Source: Chloroflexota bacterium
GTDB lineage: Bacteria > Chloroflexota > Chloroflexia > Thermomicrobiales > UBA6265
Length of the DNA: 52,676 bases
Assembly: GCA_023389575.1 (NCBI GenBank)
Contig: JAEWEG010000048.1
Location: forward strand, 1 to 52,676
Reading direction: 5' to 3'
Shown: one piece after another, positions 43,723 through 51,954 of the stretch
How positions within the stretch are numbered: position 1 is the first letter of the stretch
Layout of the letters: every line of letters begins with the position of its first letter
Made by a program: the position numbers and the translations under genes
The notes under the pieces: generated by a model
The model's database searches: none
What the model was told of the DNA's origin: nothing
The model's input: only the letters and a program-made list of their open reading frames with translations

Positions 43723-44161
43723 AGAAGTCTATTTCGATCGAGAGCCATCGGTGGACGCGCTCCGGGCAGCATCGGCGGCGGCATTTGGCGTGCGCCCGGA
43801 GATGGTCGTGATCGAGTTTCTGGACGGCCCCGCCTATATCGGGCCGGAACCCGCGGTTCGCTGGATCAGGGACAGTGAGAACATGCGTGGTGAGTTTCCG
43901 GCCTGGTTTTACCTGCATACTCAGGTGGCGGAACTGGAGCGAATTAGCCGAATTCTCAGCATCATCACTGGAAAGCTTGGCGTCGCCGCGTTGAGCCAGG
44001 CGCCTGACCCCGATGAGTTGGCGCTGCACGGGCCCGATGGGTCGCTCCGTTACGTGCCGGTTTTGCAGTCGTCGGCCAATGGCAACGCGCTTGTGCTCAG
44101 CCAGCCCGACAGGACGAGCCTTGACCGGGCTTACAAAGCGGTTCGTGCTCTGGCCAGCTAG
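43703..44161 (+). CDS. Hypothetical protein, partner of the upstream gene
   Basis: The 152-residue acidic protein begins inside the 3' end of the preceding gene and has GGAGAAGG as a ribosome site. It shows mixed alpha/beta text such as VRPEMVVIEFLDGPAYIGPEPAV and WFYLHTQVAELERISRILSI. No family is recognised. The charge contrast with its basic partner would fit a complex, for example toxin with immunity protein, though this is not shown. Confidence 0.6.
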   Translation: MTRARVEEVYFDREPSVDALRAASAAAFGVRPEMVVIEFLDGPAYIGPEPAVRWIRDSENMRGEFPAWFYLHTQVAELERISRILSIITGKLGVAALSQAPDPDELALHGPDGSLRYVPVLQSSANGNALVLSQPDRTSLDRAYKAVRALAS

Positions 44162-44293
44162 ACTCCCCCACATTCGACGAATCGATCAGGTCGTAAGAGC
44201 TTCCGCTGGACGTTCCGGTGAGGCTCGATACAGTTTTGGTGCGGGGCGATATCGCGATGCCCATCTGTCCTTGGTGGCCAGGGAGTGGAGATG

Positions 44294-44818
44294 CTAATTC
44301 TCGCGGGGCCAGACCGTGTAGGAGAAGCTCCAGATGAAGTCGATGACGAGGATGATGGCCCACATGTACGAGAGTTCGAAGAACTGTCCGGGGTCATCGG
44401 GGAGACCGGCCAGCAGGTAGAGAAAGCCGAGGACCGCCGTACCGATGCCCCAGGCGAGGGCGTGCTTCAGCCAGCCACGGCGTTCCTGGGCGGCGTGGCC
44501 CATGCCGATGGGCTTGGGGGTGCGAGGCTGGCCAGCGAAGCGTTCGGCCACCTTGCGGTCGGCCCAGCGCAGCATGTCGTGCCCGAAGGCGAGCGAGCAG
44601 CCGAGATAGACGGCGGCGAGGGCGTGCTGGGGGTGGAACTCGGCGCCCCGGCGGATATCGATGCTGACAAACAGCAGCAACAGGAGATCCACAACCGGGG
44701 TGGCGGCGAGGAGGATGCCACCGAGCCGCTCGCGGTTAAGGGCGTAGCGGGCGACAAGACCGGCGGCGATAAGGACCCAGAAGAGGATTTCGCAGGCGAA
44801 GATGATGGCAACGATCAT
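44294..44818 (-). CDS. Multi-pass membrane protein in a TetR operon
   Basis: The 174-residue protein has about five hydrophobic segments, starting MIVAIIFACEILFWVLIAAG and ending with YMWAIILVIDFIWSFSYTVW. A charged central loop carries HDMLRWADRKVAERF. No family is named with confidence. Its ATG overlaps the stop of the tetR-type gene by four bases (ATGA), so it is under the TetR protein's promoter and is a likely regulatory target, perhaps an efflux or stress protein. Confidence 0.75.
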   Translation of the reverse strand: MIVAIIFACEILFWVLIAAGLVARYALNRERLGGILLAATPVVDLLLLLFVSIDIRRGAEFHPQHALAAVYLGCSLAFGHDMLRWADRKVAERFAGQPRTPKPIGMGHAAQERRGWLKHALAWGIGTAVLGFLYLLAGLPDDPGQFFELSYMWAIILVIDFIWSFSYTVWPREN

Positions 44819-45456
44819 TGGGCGTTTCCTGGAGATTCCCGCACGAGCATGCGTATGAGGCGCTCCATGGTCGCCGTCATGGCGGCAACCACGGCCGGAT
44901 CGCCATGGGAGTCCACCACCAGGCGGCCGGCTTCGAGCGATGCGCCGTAGAGGATGGTCGTGAGCGGGGCGAGTGGTTGGGGAGCGAGGATGCCGGCCTT
45001 GATCAGGTGTTCGAGGCCGTAGTCGATCCCGGCGATGGCATGGTCGCGGTCGATGCGGCGCCAGGTGTCCCACCCCAGCACGGTCGGGGCGTCCTGGAAA
45101 TAGATGCGACCGATACCAGGTTTGGCGCACAGCGCAAAGAACTCCGCGAATCCGGCGATGAGCCCCTGGAGGAGTTCCCCGGACGCAGCAACCGCCTTCT
45201 CTCCGGCCTCGCGCGTCCGGCGGTCAAGGTCCTGCTCGATGGTTTCGAACACGGCCTGAAACAGGCCAGCCTTGCCATCGGGGAAGTGGTGGTACAGGGC
45301 TCCCCGCGTGACCCCGGCGGCGGCAACGATTTGCGCGGCGGTGGCATTGCTGTAGCCGTGTTCGCTGAAGAGGGCGAAACCGGCGTCGATGAGTGCGGTT
45401 CGGGTGGCGGCGAGTCGTTCGGCCTGGGTTCGGCGCTCGGAGGAAGATATATACAT
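44815..45456 (-). CDS. TetR-family transcriptional regulator
   Basis: The 213-residue protein has the TetR helix-turn-helix. ALIDAGFALFSEHGYSNATA leads into QIVAAAGVTRGALYHHFPDG, and a variable ligand-binding C-terminal domain follows. ATG 45456 is chosen although a longer frame exists: a perfect promoter places transcription start at or next to this ATG, so the message is probably leaderless. The ATG lies inside a 31-base palindrome that should be the protein's own operator. It is co-transcribed with the membrane-protein gene downstream. Confidence 0.9.
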   Translation of the reverse strand: MYISSSERRTQAERLAATRTALIDAGFALFSEHGYSNATAAQIVAAAGVTRGALYHHFPDGKAGLFQAVFETIEQDLDRRTREAGEKAVAASGELLQGLIAGFAEFFALCAKPGIGRIYFQDAPTVLGWDTWRRIDRDHAIAGIDYGLEHLIKAGILAPQPLAPLTTILYGASLEAGRLVVDSHGDPAVVAAMTATMERLIRMLVRESPGNAQ

Positions 45457-45491
45457 ACATAATGTATATATCTTGAACGGGCTTTTGTCAA
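45444..45491 (-). promoter_or_regulatory. Leaderless promoter with TetR operator
   Basis: On the minus strand TTGACA (45491-45486) and TATACA (45468-45463) are 17 bases apart. A perfect inverted repeat with 13-base arms (45444-45456 and 45462-45474) covers the -10 box, the expected start site and the ATG. Binding here would block RNA polymerase. Confidence 0.85.
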
Positions 45492-45558
45492 CACCCGGCG
45501 GACGGGTCAAGAGGGTTGGCATGTGGGCAGGATGGCGTGAAGGGGCGGTCAGCGGCGG

Positions 45559-47109
45559 CTAGGCTGGCCCTGGAATGTCCGCCAGTGCACCGCTCATGAG
45601 CAGGGCGTCGAGCGGGAAGGTGTCACCAGCGCCATCGAGCAGGGCGCGGAGGTCCGCGAGGGCCGTATCGCGCGAGACATTCACGCCCGGCCGGTTCGTG
45701 AACGGCTCCGCGACGTGGAACGGCTGGGTGAGGTAGCGGCGGGTGCGCGCCGCGCGCTCAGGATTGTCCATGGAGCGCAAAAGGGCGTGGAGATCCTTCA
45801 CGGCGGTGAGCTGATCCGCGCCGGCGATCTCCGGGGCGAGCAGGCGGGAGCTGGAGCGGAGTGGTTCGACGGCGGGATAGAAGCCCTGTTTGCCCAGCTC
45901 CCGGGAGAGCGAGACCATCGCGTCGAACCGGTCGAGGATGGGGGCGAGGTCGTCTGGCGAGGCGCTGATGACCGGTAGGTAGATCGCGTTGACCGCGCCG
46001 GAGGTCCGGTATTCCAGCTTCTGGATGGCGGCGACCTCGGTGGTGGTTTCAACGAAGACGAGCAGCGTGAGCGGCTCTTGGAGATGTCCCAGCCGGTGGA
46101 TCAATTCTTCCACGAGCACCATCTTGCCGGTCTGCATGTCGCCAACCAGGGCAATGAGGCCGCCGGCGGGGAGCGGGCAGGCGAGATCGATGACCTTGAT
46201 CCCGGTTTCGATCGGTTCGGTCGTGGCTTGCGCGGGCCGGAGACCGTCGATGACACGTTCGATGGCGGTAACATCGAGCGCGTGTGAGGCGGGCTCGGCG
46301 AGATCGCGGACTATCCAGCCCTCCCCTGTGGCGGTCGGCGCGGCGGCGGGATCGTTGGTGATGATGCAGCGAACCAGATCGTCGCTCAGGTATTGGGCAA
46401 CCTGGGCGGTGCGCGCGGGGCTGCCGCTGGCGCCGGCAATCGCGACCTGGTTGAGCACGGCCGGGCGGTTTCCGGGGGTGAACCGGGCGTCGACGATCGG
46501 GCCGTTCGCGCGAACGACCTGGCCGATGCGATCGGCGAAGTCGCCGGGCAGTTGATGGGCGTTGAGTGCTTCCCTGGTCATGGTGATGAGATCTCCTTCG
46601 CGGAGGCGCTTGCGGGCGTTGCGCAGGCGATTGTTGACGGTGGTGACCGGAAGGTTGAGGAACCCGGCCACCTCCCGCTGCGAATGGTCGTGGATATAGA
46701 AGAGGATGGTGGCGATGCGCTCGGCGTCGGGCAGGGCGTTGATGGCGGCGAGGATGCGGTCGAACGATTCGCGGTCCTCGGCGGATTCGGCTGGTCCCGG
46801 GTCCGGCGAGGTGAGATCGATGATGGCGTCGATCGGCAGGTGCGGCGTCTTCCGACTCCGGAGCAGGTGGAGGCATTCGAAGCGGACGATGCCGCGCAGC
46901 CAGCCTCCGAACCTGGCCGGGTCCTTGAGTGTGGAGAGGTTCGTCCAGGCGGTGATGAATGCCTGCTGTGCCGCTTCCTCGGCGAGGTCGAAGTCGCGGG
47001 TGGTGGCGTAGGCGTACCCAAAGGCCATGGCCTGGTGGCGCTGGACCAGGGTGGTGAAGGCGTCGATGTCGCCAGCCGTTGCGTTGTCCACCAGCGTAGA
47101 CACATCCAT
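45559..47109 (-). CDS. ECF sigma factor fused to an ATP-synthase-beta-like domain
   Basis: The 516-residue protein starts as an ECF sigma factor. Region 2 lies at about 1-90 (AEEAAQQAFITAWTNL, GGWLRGIVRFECL) and region 4 at about 115-172 (ALPDAERIATILFYIHDHSQ, LPVTTVNNRLRNARKRLR). From about 195 it resembles the beta subunit of F1-ATPase: a beta-barrel (NGPIVDARFTPG), ETGIKVIDLACP, a Walker A-like GDMQTGKM at 323-330, VETTTEV matching GERTREG, NAIYLPV, GFYPAVEPLRSSSR and QPFHVAEPFTNRPG. The Walker A lacks the final Ser/Thr, and the Walker B region is missing. AGGAGG precedes ATG 47109. Such a fusion suggests control of a sigma factor by nucleotide or energy state. Confidence 0.9.
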   Translation of the reverse strand: MDVSTLVDNATAGDIDAFTTLVQRHQAMAFGYAYATTRDFDLAEEAAQQAFITAWTNLSTLKDPARFGGWLRGIVRFECLHLLRSRKTPHLPIDAIIDLTSPDPGPAESAEDRESFDRILAAINALPDAERIATILFYIHDHSQREVAGFLNLPVTTVNNRLRNARKRLREGDLITMTREALNAHQLPGDFADRIGQVVRANGPIVDARFTPGNRPAVLNQVAIAGASGSPARTAQVAQYLSDDLVRCIITNDPAAAPTATGEGWIVRDLAEPASHALDVTAIERVIDGLRPAQATTEPIETGIKVIDLACPLPAGGLIALVGDMQTGKMVLVEELIHRLGHLQEPLTLLVFVETTTEVAAIQKLEYRTSGAVNAIYLPVISASPDDLAPILDRFDAMVSLSRELGKQGFYPAVEPLRSSSRLLAPEIAGADQLTAVKDLHALLRSMDNPERAARTRRYLTQPFHVAEPFTNRPGVNVSRDTALADLRALLDGAGDTFPLDALLMSGALADIPGPA

Positions 47110-47320
47110 GCGCGTTGTCCTCCTTTCATGAGTATGGAGCGAACCGCTCACTGTTAAGTGCCATCTCGGAGGTAATCGCTGTATGCGGGCACGCGAAGTG
47201 GCGCTCGCGGGTTGATACCCTGCGCATGGGAGTGACATCGTCGTTCACACGGCGGGTGCCCCCTACCATGGTCTGTATTGCGAAATCGGTTGTGAATGGT
47301 GGGACGGGATAGGAGCGGGC

Positions 47321-47884
47321 ATGGAAGATCTTCACACGCTGGCGAGCTTTCTTCGGATCAGGAACGTTGTTGAAGCAGAAATTTCCCGAATAATCGGTCG
47401 ACCCGCTCACTCTGGACACATCGGTGAATATGTCGTGGCGGCTATTTTCGATATCGAGTTGATGGCGGGCGCCTCGCACAAGGCGATAGATGGGCACTTT
47501 CGTTCCGGGCCATTGGCGGGATCATCCGTGAACATTAAATACGGTAGTCGGAGAGATGGCTTGCTGAACCTTGGTGCGAGCCTGGACCCGGGCGACCATC
47601 CTGATCATTACCTGGTGCTAACTGGCCCGAATATCGGTGCCATTACCTCGAAAGGGTTGAGTGCGCCCTGGGTAATCCGCCAGGTGTTTCTCTTCGAAAG
47701 CGGCCAGTTGCTGGCGAAACTCGCCTTGAAGGCGATCAGGCCAGGAGTCGCGACGAGTATTCGCAAGGAGCTCTGGACCGACGCAATGATCTATCCGGAG
47801 ACAACGACTCCGGGTTTTCTCAGTGACCTGCAGCGAGAGGCGTTGTACCAATTTTGGGGCGCGGATGTGGACTCAACGGGTTAG
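47321..47884 (+). CDS. Putative PD-(D/E)XK nuclease-like protein
   Basis: The 187-residue protein has an early GHIGEYVVAAIFDIEL, then KAIDGHF and GSSVNIKYGS, which together resemble the E...D...(x)K arrangement of restriction-endonuclease-like folds. The remaining part is mixed alpha/beta with LVLTGPN and QREALYQFWG. ATG 47321 has AGGAG before it. It is divergent from the sigma-fusion gene. No methyltransferase accompanies it, so it may be a lone nuclease or a degenerate relative; the assignment is tentative. Confidence 0.6.
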   Translation: MEDLHTLASFLRIRNVVEAEISRIIGRPAHSGHIGEYVVAAIFDIELMAGASHKAIDGHFRSGPLAGSSVNIKYGSRRDGLLNLGASLDPGDHPDHYLVLTGPNIGAITSKGLSAPWVIRQVFLFESGQLLAKLALKAIRPGVATSIRKELWTDAMIYPETTTPGFLSDLQREALYQFWGADVDSTG

Positions 47885-47983
47885 GGCGCGGATCGAGTGT
47901 GGAGAGGGCCGCTGGGACATGCCTCTTCGCGGTATTGTTGCGGGCAGACAGGCATTGGCGCGGCATGCGAAGGATTCACGCAC

Positions 47984-49222
47984 ATGGCACAGGAACTGGA
48001 TGAGCTTTCACGGCGATACGTGGAGCTTGGGTTTGGCCTCGAACGGCATATCGAAGGCACGGTGGACGCCTACTTCGGGCCGCCGGAGATCAGGGAGGCA
48101 GCCCTCGCCGGGCCGGTGCCTTCCACGCAGGACCTGCTGGACCGGGCGACCTCCCTGCTGGCGGAGGTGACCGCCACGGAATTGCCGCCCTCGCGGACGG
48201 ACTACCTGACCGCGCAGGTGGTGGCCCTGCACACCACGTGCCGGAAGCTGAACGGCGAGGAGATTCCGTACCGCGAGGAAGTCCGGCTGTGCTTCGACAT
48301 CGAGCCGGAGAAGTACCCCGAGGCGGTCTATGACGAGGCGATCGCCGCGCTGGGCGACGCCCTGCCGGGCGAGGGCGATATCGCGACCCGGATGATCGCC
48401 TGGCGCGAGCAGTTCGAGGTGCCGGTCGAAACGGCGCGGCTGATGATCGAGGCGGTTGCCGACGAGACGCGGAATCGGGCGAGCGTGTTCGCGCCGCTGC
48501 CGGATGGCGAAGGCATCGAGATTTCGATGGTCTCGAACAAGCCCTGGAGCGGCTACAACTGGTATCTGGGAGGGTGCCGGTCACTGATCGAGATCAACAC
48601 CGACCTCCCGATCCAGGCGAGTCGGCTGCTGGACCTGGTGAGTCATGAGGGCTATCCGGGCCATCACACCGAGCATGCGATCAAGGAACAGCGCCTGTTT
48701 CGCGAGCTGGGCTATGGCGAGCATTCGATCCAGCTGATCAATACCCCCGAATGCGTGATCTCGGAGGGCATCGCCACGCTGGCGGAATCGATCATCTTCA
48801 CGCCGGAGGAGGCCGCCCAGTGGCGGCGGGAGCATCTGTACCGGATGGCCGGAATCGATGTGGATCCGGCGAGGGAAATGCAGGTGATGGAGGCGCAGCG
48901 GGCGCCGAAGTCGCTGGCGGGGAACGCCGCCCTCCTGTTGCACGAGGAAGGGGTCGCCCACGACGACGTGGTGGAGTACTTTGCCAGGTACGGGTTGGAG
49001 TCGCCGGAGCGGGCGCGGCACCGGTTGTCGTTCATCGCCGATCCACTGTGGCGTGCCTATGTGTTCACCTACCACGTGGGGTACAACCTGTTGGGTTCGT
49101 GGCTGGAGCTTCCGGCGGAGGATGGGGAACCCGGGGATCCGATGGCGCGGCGACAGGAGCGGTTCGCGCGGTTGCTGGCCGACCAGGTGACACCGTCGGC
49201 GATCCAGAGCGAGGTCGCGTAG
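47984..49222 (+). CDS. DUF885-type metallopeptidase-like protein
   Basis: The 412-residue protein carries SHEGYPGHHTEH near residue 215, the zinc-binding HExxxxHH-type motif of DUF885 proteins. A downstream Glu lies in CVISEGIATLAE near 262. The N-terminal half is helical. It has no signal peptide, so it probably acts in the cytoplasm as a peptidase. ATG 47984 with AAGGA upstream gives the conserved start. A strong hairpin follows the stop. Confidence 0.85.
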   Translation: MAQELDELSRRYVELGFGLERHIEGTVDAYFGPPEIREAALAGPVPSTQDLLDRATSLLAEVTATELPPSRTDYLTAQVVALHTTCRKLNGEEIPYREEVRLCFDIEPEKYPEAVYDEAIAALGDALPGEGDIATRMIAWREQFEVPVETARLMIEAVADETRNRASVFAPLPDGEGIEISMVSNKPWSGYNWYLGGCRSLIEINTDLPIQASRLLDLVSHEGYPGHHTEHAIKEQRLFRELGYGEHSIQLINTPECVISEGIATLAESIIFTPEEAAQWRREHLYRMAGIDVDPAREMQVMEAQRAPKSLAGNAALLLHEEGVAHDDVVEYFARYGLESPERARHRLSFIADPLWRAYVFTYHVGYNLLGSWLELPAEDGEPGDPMARRQERFARLLADQVTPSAIQSEVA

Positions 49223-49252
49223 GTCCACGAGATTCGGTGCGACGTTAGACCG

Positions 49253-49285
49253 CACGACCCCGGTTCATGACGAACCGGGGTCGTG
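49253..49285 (+). terminator. Terminator after the DUF885 gene
   Basis: A perfect 14-base stem (49253-49266 with 49272-49285) with a five-base loop lies 30 bases after the stop. No T-run follows. Confidence 0.75.
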
Positions 49286-49424
49286 TGCGTGGAGGAGGTA
49301 TTTCTGGCGGAGGGTGACAGGCGGATACCCGTGTTGGAGGAGGAGTGGGGTGCGACTCCCTGGCGACGAATGGGTTCCGCGGGCGAGGAGGTCCGGTGGG
49401 GTGAACCGGTCCCCCTCGTTTCCG

Positions 49425-49601
49425 TTACCGGGGCCAGCCGTACACGTTGAAGGTCTTGTCGTAGTTCTTGAGGTCCTGGCGGGCTTCGTCGGCGGTGGGA
49501 TAGCCACTGCCGGTCTGCAGGACGCCGAGGTAGTAGCGATTGAAGCGGGACGAGGACTGGCGGGCGGGGCCAGCGTTGAAGAATCGGCGGATGGCGTTCA
49601 T
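49425..49601 (-). CDS. 58-residue small protein
   Basis: This short minus-strand gene encodes MNAIRRFFNAGPARQ, then RFNRYYLGVLQTGSGYPTAD, and a tail ending FNVYGWPR. It is rich in aromatic residues and Arg, without a membrane segment or cysteine. GGAG lies 12 bases before ATG 49601. A near-consensus promoter with flanking palindromes drives it, and its leader is about 69 bases. The protein-like codon use and strong promoter support a real gene; no family is recognised. Confidence 0.7.
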   Translation of the reverse strand: MNAIRRFFNAGPARQSSSRFNRYYLGVLQTGSGYPTADEARQDLKNYDKTFNVYGWPR

Positions 49602-49676
49602 GGTGGCTGCGTGCTCCTGGTACCGGCTCCAGCGCCGGCGATGTCTGTCGAGTGCTCCCTCGACCTGATGTATCTC

Positions 49677-49752
49677 AGTATAGTGATATGCGGATGAATT
49701 GTCAACACCATATCACTATGAAAGCATATTATGCCGGTATCAGCATAATATG
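49677..49752 (-). promoter_or_regulatory. Strong promoter with two palindromic operators
   Basis: Reading minus, TTGACA (49705-49700) and TATACT (49682-49677) are 17 bases apart. An 11-base inverted repeat (49680-49690 with 49709-49719) straddles the -35 box and overlaps the -10 box. A second inverted repeat with ten-base arms (49725-49734 with 49743-49752) lies upstream. The stretch is AT-rich against a GC-rich background. The rest of 49753-49989 shows no gene. Confidence 0.8.
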
Positions 49753-49989
49753 GCCATCTCATGAATGGTTTCCGCGTACGTTCGTCATGGCTCATTTGGA
49801 TGTGGTGGGGCCGAGGCCAGACCCGACAGGCCGGAACCGTACGTGGCGGAGCGGGTTGGCGCGCCAAGGGTGGCGAGGGGATAGGGCAGCGCGTACCATC
49901 TGAACAGCAATTCCCGGGCTGGACCGCCTCGCGGCGAGTTCCTCACATGGCCCGGGTCGCTCCACGGGCACACAGGTGAGGTCTACCGG

Positions 49990-50535
49990 ATGCCGGACGA
50001 AACGCGGCAAGCATCTCCAACCAGACCGGGCCGACGAGGCTCGCAACTCCTGAGCACGGTGTTGTTCATCGCGGCCATCGGCTTCGCGCTGGCCGCCGTC
50101 GGCATCTGGTACTACGACGAGTCGCGGTCCAACGACGACCCGCCAGTGCCGACGGTTGAATCGGGCGTGTATGGCCTGGTCAATGTCCTGGACTCGCTGG
50201 CGGACGAGGGGCTGGACGCCGAGTATGGACGGTCGCCGGCCACGGCGTCGTCCAACCAGATCGACCGGCCTGGCCAGAACCTCGTCGTCGAAGACACGAA
50301 CGTCTTCATTTTCCTGTATCCGGGCGCGGATGGAGAGGCAGCGACGGCCGCGCGCGAGCAGGAGGCGGCGTCGCTCGATCCGGAGACGATGACGCTGACG
50401 ACGCCCTCCGGCCAGGATGTGACCAATGGCGAACCGCTGACGGTGTACCAGGGCGCGAACGTGGTGGCCGTGCTCGTGGGTGGCGACGAGGCGACAAGGG
50501 AAGCCGTCCAGGCGGCGATTGAGGGATTGGGCTGA
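49990..50535 (+). CDS. Single-pass membrane protein of unknown function
   Basis: The 181-residue protein has a basic N-terminus, one membrane segment (LLSTVLFIAAIGFALAAVGIW) and an outside domain with GVYGLVNVLDSLADEGL and NVFIFLYPGADGEAATAA. It is nine bases before the thioredoxin-like gene and probably forms an operon with it. No family is recognised; a lipoprotein-like or redox-partner role is only a guess. Confidence 0.7.
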   Translation: MPDETRQASPTRPGRRGSQLLSTVLFIAAIGFALAAVGIWYYDESRSNDDPPVPTVESGVYGLVNVLDSLADEGLDAEYGRSPATASSNQIDRPGQNLVVEDTNVFIFLYPGADGEAATAAREQEAASLDPETMTLTTPSGQDVTNGEPLTVYQGANVVAVLVGGDEATREAVQAAIEGLG

Positions 50536-50543
50536 GCGGCGAC

Positions 50544-51236
50544 GTGACTGGCGAGGAGGAGACGAAGGATCCGAGGGAGAGCTTCCCAGATCCGCCCGAG
50601 GAATCCGGCCTGCATTCGCTGGTGGGAACCTCTGGCAAGCTGATGACCCTCGCCGACACCGACGAGGACCTGGAGGTGCACGGCCGGATCGGCTATGGCA
50701 CGCGGACGCCGCGGGTGCTGGGCGGGCTCCTGCTGGTGGTGGTCCTGCTGCTTGGCGGCTGGTCGTGGCTCGATCGACAGGATGATGTAGACCAGGAGGA
50801 GCCCAGGATCGCGCCCCTGTTCGAGATGTCGCTGTTCAACGGGGAAACGTTCCGGTTGGAGGACCAGCGCGGCAAGGTGGTGGTGATCAACTTCTGGGCG
50901 TCGTGGTGCGAGCCCTGCCAGGAGGAGATGCCCGCGTTGCAGGCGGCGGCGGATCAGGCCGGGGACGATGTGGTGTTCGTCGGCGTGGGGGCGAAGATGG
51001 ACACCGACGACGATGCCGAGGCGTTCGCCGAGGACCATGGGGTGACCTATGCCATAGGGCGCGACACCCAGGGTGGGGACAGGATCACCGGGAAAATCCA
51101 GTTCGACTACGGGGTCATCGCCTTCCCCGCGACCTACATCGTGGCGCCGGACGGGACGATTTCGACGGTGCTGATGACGCCGATCGACGACAAGGACGAC
51201 ATCGTTCCGTACATCGAGGACGCGCGCGAGACCTGA
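50544..51236 (+). CDS. Membrane-anchored TlpA/ResA-like thioredoxin
   Basis: The 230-residue protein has an acidic cytoplasmic N-terminus, one membrane segment (GGLLLVVVLLLGGWSW) and an external thioredoxin fold. The active site is FWASWCEPCQEEMP (CxxC), and the cis-Pro loop lies in GVIAFPATYIVAPDG. Such proteins reduce disulfides outside the membrane, often for cytochrome c maturation. GTG 50544 is nine bases after the preceding stop. Confidence 0.92.
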   Translation: MTGEEETKDPRESFPDPPEESGLHSLVGTSGKLMTLADTDEDLEVHGRIGYGTRTPRVLGGLLLVVVLLLGGWSWLDRQDDVDQEEPRIAPLFEMSLFNGETFRLEDQRGKVVVINFWASWCEPCQEEMPALQAAADQAGDDVVFVGVGAKMDTDDDAEAFAEDHGVTYAIGRDTQGGDRITGKIQFDYGVIAFPATYIVAPDGTISTVLMTPIDDKDDIVPYIEDARET

Positions 51237-51249
51237 TCGGACCGGTGGT

Positions 51250-51403
51250 TCGTTAAAGGGGCGAGCCGCTGGGTTTGGGGCCAGCGGCTCGGAAAGAGGG
51301 AGGGGAGAAAGTGGGTCATCTGTGCCGCCGGGTCACCAGTGTGGGGAGGCTTCCAGGGGCGAATGACACTCGTATTTTAGCACGCATGTTCGCTTTTTGA
51401 CAA
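51250..51403 (-). ncRNA. Candidate small RNA with anti-Shine-Dalgarno motifs
   Basis: On the minus strand TTGTCA (51403-51398) and TAAAAT (51379-51374) are 18 bases apart. About 105 bases later lies the hairpin at 51291-51262 with CCCCTTTAA after it. The RNA between would carry an unpaired CCCCTCCCTC stretch that could pair with ribosome-binding sites. No gene is seen in 51292-51655. Confidence 0.35.
51262..51291. terminator. Terminator after the thioredoxin gene
   Basis: An 11-base stem CGAGCCGCTGG/CCAGCGGCTCG with an eight-base loop lies 25 bases after the stop. In reverse it would also end a minus-strand RNA. Confidence 0.75.
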
Positions 51404-51655
51404 GATGGCACAGATGGCTGGTTCTGGCCATGGACGCGGGGTGGCTGCCCCGCCTTGCATGTGTGCGACGAGTGATTGCACATGACCCATCACCCTATAC
51501 AACGCCGCGGGTGCCGGAAAGGTTGCGCGAGTCCGGTATATTGCGTGGAGCGTGCGGGCACGGCGAGCCGGTTGGTTGCCATGCGGGCCAGATGGCGGGA
51601 TGATCGGTCGGCGAAGGCGGATCGACGTGGATGGGCCGATCCGGAGGAATCATGG

Positions 51656-51949
51656 ATGCACGGTGAGTACAAGACCCCCGGCGGCAAGCTGGTGGTTGTG
51701 GATTTCGATGTGGTTGATGGTGTGCTCCGAAACGTCGTGGTTTCGGGCGACTTCTTTCTGTACCCGGAGGAAGCGCTGGAACCGCTGACGGCCCCGCTGG
51801 AAGGCTTGCCGCGGGAGACGGACGAGACGGGAATCGCCGACGCCGTGCGGCGGGGGATCCCCGCCGGAACCGAATTGCTGGGCACGTCTCCAGAGGGTAT
51901 CGCGATCGCGGTGCGACGGGCGTTGCTCGCGGAAGACAGGGGAGCGTGA
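51656..51949 (+). CDS. lplB: Lipoate ligase C-terminal-domain protein
   Basis: The 97-residue protein matches the separate accessory domain of lipoate-protein ligase (HGEYKTPGGKLVVVDFDV, VVVSGDFFLYPEEALE). In some archaea and bacteria this domain, LplB, is a separate gene and is needed for lipoate adenylation by LplA. ATG 51656 has GGAGG at 51642-51646. The lplA gene begins six bases later, so both are one operon. Confidence 0.85.
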   Translation: MHGEYKTPGGKLVVVDFDVVDGVLRNVVVSGDFFLYPEEALEPLTAPLEGLPRETDETGIADAVRRGIPAGTELLGTSPEGIAIAVRRALLAEDRGA

Positions 51950-51954
51950 CAGCG

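Noticed and set aside
51381..51395. Possible LexA/SOS box
   Set aside because: Only one half-site matches a gram-positive-type box; the other half has mismatches.
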